The notes beneath the pieces are model-generated. The model made no database searches and had not been told where the DNA came from. It was given only the letters and a program-made list of their open reading frames with translations. Of a DNA stretch of 8,196 nt, positions 1 to 5,206 are shown piece by piece. Each line of letters opens with the position of its first letter. The stretch's first letter is position 1. The stretch is from Natronohydrobacter sp. (GTDB lineage Bacteria; Pseudomonadota; Alphaproteobacteria; Rhodobacterales; Rhodobacteraceae). The position numbers were made by a program, and so were the translations under genes. The DNA is taken from the NCBI GenBank assembly GCA_007116445.1, contig SKIM01000008.1, forward strand, positions 1-8,196, given 5' to 3'.

Positions 1-651
1 GATGCGGATCTGGACGCCGCCGTGGCAGGGGCGATGATCTCGAAATATCGCAATAACGGGCAAACCTGCGTCTGTGCCAACCGCATTTATGTGCAGTCAG
101 GCGTCTATGATGCCTTTGCCGAAAAGCTGAAAGCCGCCGTGGAAAAACTGCGCGTCGGCGATGGGCTGGCAGAGGGCAGCGATCTTGGCCCGTTGATCAA
201 TGAAGCTGCCGTGGAAAAGGTCGAAGATCACATCGCCGATGTGCTGGCCAAGGGCGGCAAGATCCTGACCGGCGGGCGCAGACATGGCAATGGCGGGCAA
301 TATTTCGAGCCGACCGTGATGACCGGGGTGACGCCCGCGATGAAAGTCGCGCAGGAAGAAACCTTCGGCCCGCTCGCGCCGCTGTTCCGGTTTGACACGG
401 AGGCCGAAGCCATCGCGCAGGCCAATGACACGATCTTCGGGCTGGCCTGCTACTTCTACGCCCGCGATATCGGCCGCATCACCCGTGTCCAGGAGGCGCT
501 GGAATACGGGCTTGTGGGGGTGAATACCGGCCTGATCTCGACCGAGATTGCCCCTTTCGGCGGCGTCAAGCAATCGGGGCTGGGGCGCGAGGGCAGCCGC
601 CATGGCACGGATGATTATCTGGAAATGAAATACATCTGTCTGAGCGTGTGA
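1..651 (+). CDS. gabD: Succinate-semialdehyde dehydrogenase, C-terminal part (5' end outside window)
   Basis: The frame is open from base 1 and gives about 216 residues, the C-terminal part of a protein that is normally about 480 residues long. The enzyme oxidises succinate semialdehyde to succinate with NAD(P)+, the last step of the GABA shunt, in the cytoplasm. The segment NNGQTCVCANR carries the catalytic Cys (residue 23 of this fragment), followed two residues later by the second Cys that many GabD proteins have as a redox partner. Downstream are EETFGPLAPLFRF, NDTIFGLACYFYARD, EALEYGLVGVNTGLIS and PFGGVKQSGLGREGS, which match the GabD subgroup closely rather than general aldehyde dehydrogenases. 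The cofactor-binding half and the catalytic Glu lie upstream of the window. The next gene follows after 21 bases, so the two are probably cotranscribed. Substrate preference is inferred from family resemblance. Confidence 0.93.
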   Translation, partial: DADLDAAVAGAMISKYRNNGQTCVCANRIYVQSGVYDAFAEKLKAAVEKLRVGDGLAEGSDLGPLINEAAVEKVEDHIADVLAKGGKILTGGRRHGNGGQYFEPTVMTGVTPAMKVAQEETFGPLAPLFRFDTEAEAIAQANDTIFGLACYFYARDIGRITRVQEALEYGLVGVNTGLISTEIAPFGGVKQSGLGREGSRHGTDDYLEMKYICLSV

Positions 652-672
652 GCGGCGAAAAGGCCCGGCGTC

Positions 673-1665
673 ATGGCTGAGATTTTCGGACACCTCCCCG
701 ACGGGCGCGCGGTTGAGCGCGTCTGTCTGCGCGCGGGCGGGCTTTCAGCGCATGTGCTGACGCTGGGCGCGATCGTGCAGGATCTGCGACTGGCGGGCGT
801 GGCGCATCCGTTGGTTCTGGGGGCTGAGGATCTCGCGCCCTATCTGGGGTCGATGCAGTATTTCGGCGCGATGGTCGGACGCTGTGCCAATCGCATCGCG
901 AACGGCCAGATGGTGCTTGGCGGGCAGCGCTATCAGCTTGCGCGCAACATGCCGGGCGGGCATTGCCTGCATGGCGGCGCGCGTGGCAGTGCGGCGCAGC
1001 TCTGGTCGGTTACAGCGCATGAGGCCGATCAGGTGACGCTCGCACTGACCCTGCCCGATGGCGAGATGGGCTTTCCCGGCACGCTGACCCTGCGCCTGCG
1101 CATCGCGCTGCAGGACACGGCGCTGGCCTTCGACATCCACGCCACGACCGACAAGCCCACATTGTGCAATTTCTCGCATCACGGATTTTTCACGCTCGAT
1201 GACAGTGCATCTCTGGCGCATCACAGCTTGCAGATCGCCGCGGAACGCTACCTGCCCGTTGATGACGACCAGATCCCCACTGGCGAGATCGTCCCGGTTG
1301 CGGGCACTGCCTTCGATTTCCGCGCAGAGCGCAGCCTGTCGGAGGTGGCGCTGGACCATAATTTCTGCCTGTCGCAGGCGCGCGGGCCGTTGCGCGATAT
1401 AGCTTGCCTGCGCTCGGCGCGTTCGGGTCTGGTGATGCAGATGCAGACGACCGAACCGGGCCTGCAGGTTTACACGGCCAATCATCTGCCCAAACCCGAT
1501 GCGCGCGGGCCGGGGGGACGGCCTTTCGGTCGCCATGCCGGTATCGCCCTGGAGGCGCAGGTCTGGCCGGATGCGGTGAACCAGACGGGGTTTCCCTCCG
1601 CCATCCTGCGACCGGGCGAAAAATACCATCAACAGACGCGCTACATCTTCTGCGCGCGGGGCTAG
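673..1665 (+). CDS. Aldose 1-epimerase (galactose mutarotase family)
   Basis: This 330-residue protein is full length for the family. Such enzymes interconvert alpha and beta anomers of aldoses such as galactose, glucose, xylose or arabinose in the cytoplasm. Family marks are GRCANRIANG (about residues 71-80), GGHCLHGG with the first active-site His at 100, NFSHHGFF with the second His at 170 where most members have N-H-S-Y-F, and IALEAQVWPDAVN with the catalytic Glu at 294. The ATG at 673 has a purine-rich AAAAGG about ten bases upstream and lies 21 bases after the gabD stop, so translation from the same message is likely. No sugar catabolic genes are adjacent, so the physiological sugar cannot be named. 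A role close to GabD in oxidative pentose or uronate breakdown, which ends in semialdehydes, is possible but is inference. Confidence 0.88.
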   Translation: MAEIFGHLPDGRAVERVCLRAGGLSAHVLTLGAIVQDLRLAGVAHPLVLGAEDLAPYLGSMQYFGAMVGRCANRIANGQMVLGGQRYQLARNMPGGHCLHGGARGSAAQLWSVTAHEADQVTLALTLPDGEMGFPGTLTLRLRIALQDTALAFDIHATTDKPTLCNFSHHGFFTLDDSASLAHHSLQIAAERYLPVDDDQIPTGEIVPVAGTAFDFRAERSLSEVALDHNFCLSQARGPLRDIACLRSARSGLVMQMQTTEPGLQVYTANHLPKPDARGPGGRPFGRHAGIALEAQVWPDAVNQTGFPSAILRPGEKYHQQTRYIFCARG

Positions 1666-1671
1666 CTGAAA

Positions 1672-1773
1672 GGGCGCCGGAGCGGTCGATGGGCTATCAC
1701 CAATGCGCACAACATGGCCCATCCTGTGCCGCTGCGCATGTCGGAGCAATTGCGGAAGCGCTGCTCGGCGCCC
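1672..1773. repeat. Nested inverted repeats in the convergent gap
   Basis: Bases 1672-1683 (GGGCGCCGGAGC) pair with 1763-1773 (GCTCGGCGCCC) with one bulged base. Inside this, ATGCGCA at 1703-1709 pairs with TGCGCAT at 1733-1739, and GATGGGC at 1688-1694 can instead pair with GCCCATC at 1717-1723. The element lies between the epimerase stop and the stop of the minus-strand dehydrogenase relic, where a bidirectional terminator would be expected. No T-rich tract follows, so an intrinsic terminator is not demonstrated; it could simply be a structured 3' end. Confidence 0.35.
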
Positions 1774-1784
1774 GTAAGCCGCGC

Positions 1785-2233
1785 TCAGATTTCCTTCATC
1801 GCGTCGAGGGATTCCGGCAGAACCTGTCCCCTGTCCACGACAATTGTCTGTCCGGTGATGTAATTCGCTTCAACCGACGCCAAGAACAGCGCGGCATTGC
1901 CGATGTCATCGACATTGCCCAGCCGCCTGAGCGGGATCGACCCGGCCATCTGGCGCAGATAGTCGTCGCCCAGATCGGCCAGCCCTTCGGTGCAGATATT
2001 GCCCGGCATCACTGCGTTGACGGTCACGCCATAGCGCGACATTTCCATGGCGGCGCTGCGCATGAAGCCAAGTTGCCCGGCCTTTGACGCAGCGTAATGC
2101 GTCCAGCCCGGATAGCCAGTGATCGGCGCCGTGATCGATGACGTGATGATGATGCGCCCGCCGGCGCGGCGCTCGAAGGCAGGGATCGGCAGGATACCCA
2201 AGCCTGAATGGCTTGGGGAGCCGAAAAATGCGC
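1785..2233 (-). pseudogene. 5'-truncated, frameshifted short-chain dehydrogenase/reductase
   Basis: The minus strand from about 2201 to the TGA at 1785-1787 reads as the C-terminal half of a FabG/UcpA-like short-chain dehydrogenase. It shows GGRIIITSSI with the catalytic Ser region, YPGWTHYAASKAG with catalytic Tyr and Lys, VNAVMPGNI, ALFLAS and YITGQTIVVDRGQVLPES. About the first 110-120 residues, including the TGxxxGIG cofactor loop and the NNAG motif, are missing. The only start for the intact frame would be a TTG at 2201 in the middle of the fold. Just upstream, another minus frame reads FSAPQAIQAW (2198-2227), which fits the helix before GGRIIITSS, so the gene appears to have a frameshift near 2200 as well as loss of the rest. 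The new + strand operon starts immediately beyond. With no dinucleotide-binding half it cannot be an active oxidoreductase. The right boundary is approximate. Confidence 0.75.
2197..2217. repeat. Perfect 8-bp hairpin at the broken end of the dehydrogenase relic
   Basis: CCCAAGCC at 2197-2204 and GGCTTGGG at 2210-2217 are exact reverse complements separated by TGAAT. No T run follows on either strand, so this is not a standard terminator. It coincides with the point where the dehydrogenase frame breaks. Confidence 0.5.
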
Positions 2234-2243
2234 CGGGAAAAAC

Positions 2244-2272
2244 TTGAGAGGGCCGGACTTTCCAATTACCGT
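2244..2272 (+). promoter_or_regulatory. Weak candidate promoter for the kinase/PLP-enzyme pair
   Basis: TTGAGA at 2244-2249 differs from the -35 consensus TTGACA at one position. A 17-base spacer leads to TACCGT at 2267-2272, a poor -10 with three matches. It is placed about 85 bases before the ATG at 2356, and the palindrome at 2302-2316 would lie in its early transcribed region. This is a visual match only and could be chance in GC-rich DNA. Confidence 0.22.
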
Positions 2273-2301
2273 GCCCCTGCAGAATGCAGGAGCGCTGGCG
2301 G

Positions 2302-2316
2302 TCAGGCGACGCCTGA
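2302..2316. promoter_or_regulatory. 15-bp palindrome, possible operator
   Basis: TCAGGCG-A-CGCCTGA is a perfect 7-bp inverted repeat around one central base, 40 bases upstream of the kinase start. Its size and symmetry suit a dimeric repressor site of GntR or TetR type, but no regulator gene is in the window. A shorter hairpin (CCTGCA-GAA-TGCAGG, 2276-2290) lies just before it. Function is inferred from position and symmetry alone. Confidence 0.3.
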
Positions 2317-2355
2317 GCGAGGCCGCGCTTGCCATAAAGGGATCGGGGCTCCGGG

Positions 2356-3381
2356 ATGGCGGGACTTTATGAAGACGCGTTCCTCGCGACATTGCACCAA
2401 GGGGTCGAGATCGTGGCGCCGCAATGGGGCTTGTCGCAGGACACCCGGATCGCGCTGCTGACCGTATCGGAAAACGCAACCTTTCGCGCTGACGATCCAC
2501 ATCAGGCAGCGCCGATGATCCTGCGCGTGCACCGGCCTGCCTATCACACCACGACCGAGATCGAGTCCGAAATTGCCTGGATCGACGCGCTGCGCGCTGA
2601 TGGCGTCGTGGCCACGCCCGCGCCGATCCCAACCAGGACAGGGGCAAGGCTGGCGACATTTCACCACGACGAGGAGATGCGCCATGTTGCGGCCTTTGCC
2701 TTCATGTCAGGCACTGAACCCCAGGCAGGGGCCGGGTTGGTCGAAGGCTTCGGGCTGCTGGGCGAAATCAGTGCGAGACTGCACGGCCATGCCCGCCGAT
2801 GGACGCCGCCCAAGGGCTTCACCCGCAAGACATGGGATTTCGCCCGGACCATCGGCGATGCCCCGCATTGGGGCTCATGGCGCGACGGTCTGGGGCTGGA
2901 CGCACTGGGCGTTCAGCTACTGCAACAATGTGCTGACGCATTGCAGGCCCGCACAGCAGCTTACGGGATGGCGGCGGAGCGGTTCGGGCTGATTCATGCG
3001 GATCTTCGGCTTGCGAATCTGTTGGTCGAGGGGGACCGGCTGGGCGTGATCGACTTCGATGATTGCGGTTTTGGCTGGTTTGTCTATGACTTCGCCGCTG
3101 CCGTCAGTTTTCTGGAAACGGAACCTTTCATCCCGGAGCTGGCAGCAGCCTGGGTGGCTGGGTATCGGCGTGTCGCCCCGCTTGCCGATGAAGATGTGGC
3201 GATGATCCCGGCCTTTGTGATGCTGCGTCGCATGATGCTGACTGCCTGGATCGCCAGCCATGCGGAAACCCCCACGGCGCAAGAGGTCGGGCTCGGCGCC
3301 TATACAAGCGGCACGCTTGAACTGGCCGAGCGCTGGTTGACACAGCATGGCGGAACAGCTGGGCCTGATCGCCTGCCATGA
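2356..3381 (+). CDS. APH/homoserine-kinase-like phosphotransferase, putative amino-alcohol kinase
   Basis: This 341-residue protein has the kinase C-lobe signature of the aminoglycoside-phosphotransferase/homoserine-kinase fold. LIHADLRLANLL contains the catalytic Asp at 216 and the metal-binding Asn at 221, and VIDFDDCGFGWFVYDFA contains the DFD motif with Asp 233. The N-lobe includes ILRVHRP, where beta-strand residues would contact ATP. No antibiotic-resistance role is suggested. Members of this family phosphorylate small alcohols such as homoserine, choline, ethanolamine and 5-hydroxylysine. An in-frame TAA at 2335-2337 limits the start to the ATG at 2356; AAGGG lies about 14 bases upstream, so the ribosome site is weak. 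The stop overlaps the start of the next gene (ATGA), implying translational coupling with the PLP enzyme. That partner supports a kinase acting on an amino alcohol, as in hydroxylysine breakdown, but the substrate is inference. Confidence 0.82.
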   Translation: MAGLYEDAFLATLHQGVEIVAPQWGLSQDTRIALLTVSENATFRADDPHQAAPMILRVHRPAYHTTTEIESEIAWIDALRADGVVATPAPIPTRTGARLATFHHDEEMRHVAAFAFMSGTEPQAGAGLVEGFGLLGEISARLHGHARRWTPPKGFTRKTWDFARTIGDAPHWGSWRDGLGLDALGVQLLQQCADALQARTAAYGMAAERFGLIHADLRLANLLVEGDRLGVIDFDDCGFGWFVYDFAAAVSFLETEPFIPELAAAWVAGYRRVAPLADEDVAMIPAFVMLRRMMLTAWIASHAETPTAQEVGLGAYTSGTLELAERWLTQHGGTAGPDRLP

Positions 3382-4691
3382 CTGCGCGCAGCCGTTCCAT
3401 TCTCGACATGAATGCATTTCAGGGCATAGCGGGAGGTGACGCCCTCCTGGCCCGCAGGCTTGCCAATTTCGGTGCCGCTTCGGTGCTGTTCTACGACCAG
3501 CCGATTGAACTGGTGCGCGGGCGCGGCCAGTGGCTGGAAGCCGCTGATGGGACAAGCTATCTCGACTTTTACAACAATGTCATGTCTGTCGGCCACTGCC
3601 ACCCGCATGTGACCGCTGCAATCACGGCGCAAGTCTCGGAACTGACGATCAACAGCCGCTATTTGCACCCGAAAGTCGAGACTTATCTCGAACAGCTCAA
3701 GGCGACGCTGCCAGTTGCGCTGTCCAACGCAGTGCTGTGTTGTTCCGGCAGCGAGGCAAACGATCTGGCGATGCGGATCGCAATGAAGGCGACCAATGCG
3801 CGCGGTTTCATCGTGACTGAGGCGGCCTATCACGGCAATACGCGTGCCGTGACCGAGATTTCACCTGCGTCCTGGACCCGTGGCGGTTGCCCCGAGCATG
3901 TCCGCATTGTCGCAGCCCCGACTGTCGCGGCCTATGGCGCGGATCCGGGGGCAGGGTTCGCGGCGGCCATTGCGACGGCCTCGGCGGATCTGAAGGCTGC
4001 CGGTTTCGGGCTCGCCGCTTTCATCTGCGACTCGATCCTGTCGAGCGACGGGGTCCATGCTGACCCGCCGGGCTTTCTGGCGATGGCCGCAGACGCGGCG
4101 CGGGCGGCAGGCGGGCTCTGTATTGCCGACGAAGTGCAGCCCGGCTTTGGGCGCACAGGCGCAGGCATGTGGGGGTTTTCGCGCCATGGGTTCGTGCCCG
4201 ATATCGTCACAATAGGTAAGCCCATGGGCAACGGGTATCCCATTGCGGGTGTGGTAACCCGGCCCGAATTGCTGGCACAATTCTGCGAAGACACAGGCTA
4301 TTTCAACACCTTCGGTGCCAATCCCGTCGCTGCGGCCGCAGGGTTGGCGGTGCTTGAGGTGATCCGCGATGAGGGGTTGATCGCAAATGCGGCAAGGCGC
4401 GGGGACGCCCTGCTTTCGGCGCTTCGCGATATTGCCGCGCGCAGTGATCGCATCGCCGCGATCCGCGGTGCGGGCCTGTTTCTTGGGATCGAAATGTCAG
4501 GCCCCGACGCGGGCGTGACCGTGCGGTGTATGACCGAAGCCATGCGCGCGCGACGCATCCTGATCGGCGCCGCAGGCCGCTTCGGCGAGACACTGAAGCT
4601 ACGCCCGCCCCTGTCGCTCACCGAGGAAGATGCGGAATTCTTCCTCAAGGGCTTTGCTGAAGCGCTCGACGGCTTGCCTGCAACGCAATAG
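3378..4691 (+). CDS. Class III PLP-dependent aminotransferase, AGXT2L-like (possible ammonia/phosphate-lyase)
   Basis: This 437-residue enzyme is full length for class III (fold type I) PLP enzymes. Landmarks are YLDFYNNVMSVGHCHPHV (about 55-72), the phosphate-binding GSEANDLAMR, IADEVQPGFGRTG with the PLP-pyridine Asp at 251, and TIGKPMGNGYPIAG with the Schiff-base Lys at 281. GKPMGNG, SRYLHPKVETYLEQLKATLP and YFNTFGANP are closest to the AGXT2/AGXT2L branch, which includes the ethanolamine-phosphate and 5-phosphohydroxylysine phospho-lyases, and to bacterial proteins often paired or fused with a kinase domain. If it is a phospho-lyase it would remove ammonia and phosphate from a phosphorylated amino alcohol and leave an aldehyde; an ordinary transaminase role cannot be excluded by sequence alone. 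The ATG at 3378 overlaps the kinase stop and has no evident Shine-Dalgarno, so it probably depends on coupling; an internal ATG at 3408 is a possible alternative start. Confidence 0.88.
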   Translation: MTARSRSILDMNAFQGIAGGDALLARRLANFGAASVLFYDQPIELVRGRGQWLEAADGTSYLDFYNNVMSVGHCHPHVTAAITAQVSELTINSRYLHPKVETYLEQLKATLPVALSNAVLCCSGSEANDLAMRIAMKATNARGFIVTEAAYHGNTRAVTEISPASWTRGGCPEHVRIVAAPTVAAYGADPGAGFAAAIATASADLKAAGFGLAAFICDSILSSDGVHADPPGFLAMAADAARAAGGLCIADEVQPGFGRTGAGMWGFSRHGFVPDIVTIGKPMGNGYPIAGVVTRPELLAQFCEDTGYFNTFGANPVAAAAGLAVLEVIRDEGLIANAARRGDALLSALRDIAARSDRIAAIRGAGLFLGIEMSGPDAGVTVRCMTEAMRARRILIGAAGRFGETLKLRPPLSLTEEDAEFFLKGFAEALDGLPATQ

Positions 4692-5206
4692 GGCTGCGGT
4701 CGCAGGGACTTGCGCGCGGCGGCCTGCTAAGGTTGCGAAACGCCAACTTCAACACGAAATTCCGCCCGATGATGCCGAGATCAGCGGTCTGATAATTCGG
4801 GCGAGCCGGTCGTCAAAAGCCGCAATCCGCTTGCCCGGCATGATCTGGACTTTGGCGCCATCATCCGCCTGCTATGCCGTTGTTGGTTTCGCGCTCTTTG
4901 CGTAGTTTGCGAATAACCGGCAAGGCAACGGCAATTTTACCTTGCGGTATCATGCTCGTCTTGCGCCACATTCAGCGGCGGTTCACTTCCGCGATCTGGA
5001 ATCACGTGCCGACACATGCCGTGCGACCGGAAATGGCAGTTCAGGGCGATCGATCCGATGGCCATAAGACGCGATGGAAAGCCCACGAAGACATCGCCAA
5101 GACCCATCACCGACTGGTCAATGATGCCATCAAAGCCACCGCCAGCGTGGCAAGCACCAGCCCCATCACATGCATGAGATCGCAGAATTACGGTGTATTC
5201 AGCTGC
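4692..5206. other. 515-bp stretch without a convincing gene
   Basis: The stretch lies between the convergent ends of the PLP-enzyme gene and the dehydratase gene. A small hairpin, CTGCG-GT-CGCAG at 4694-4705, follows the PLP-enzyme stop without a T tract. The plus-strand open frames here (ending at 4905 and 5278) have no domain-like sequence and no good ribosome sites. On the minus strand there are short coding-like pieces: a 30-codon frame at 4861-4953 (starting MIPQGKIAVALPVIRKLRKE) and a 40-codon stop-to-stop frame at 4752-4871 containing AKVQIMPGKRIAAFDDRLAR. I do not recognise either. They look like remains of one gene joined by a frameshift. Confidence 0.6.
4985..5176 (-). pseudogene. 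Possible decayed peptide-type ABC transporter permease fragment (DppC/OppC-like)
   Basis: One minus-strand frame (5036-5176) reads AGGGFDGIIDQ followed by SVMGLGDVFVGFPSRLMAI. This resembles the DppC/OppC pattern in which a GG..D segment is followed by M..(V)D.F.(A)FPS.L.AI at the same spacing. Just before it, another frame reads HVMGLVLA, which would fit the preceding helix after a one-base frameshift. Further along, RHVIP (encoded within 4997-5011) resembles the RHVLPN motif found later in such permeases, with the intervening 50 or so residues gone. The fragment has no start, no ribosome site and no partner transporter genes. The match is by eye and short, so this is a suggestion rather than an identification. 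Confidence 0.33.

Noticed and set aside
97..693. 198-residue minus-strand open frame opposite gabD
   Set aside because: Antisense to conserved GabD sequence, with no recognisable motif.
745..1749. 334-residue minus-strand open frame opposite the epimerase gene
   Set aside because: It is rich in Arg, Gln and His with no domain signature, and lies wholly antisense to a well-supported epimerase; typical of GC-rich shadow frames.
1404..2087. 227-residue plus-strand open frame crossing the epimerase end and the dehydrogenase relic
   Set aside because: Its first part is an alternative frame of the epimerase and its second part is antisense to the dehydrogenase relic; no domain-like sequence.
2024..2659. 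211-residue minus-strand open frame opposite the kinase start
   Set aside because: Mostly antisense to the kinase; only its short FSAPQAIQAW part is meaningful, as the frameshifted piece of the dehydrogenase.
4694..4705. Small hairpin after the PLP-enzyme stop as an intrinsic terminator
   Set aside because: The stem is only five bases and no T tract follows.
4692..5206. Insertion sequence or transposase remnant
   Set aside because: I found no terminal inverted repeats, target duplication or transposase motif by eye.
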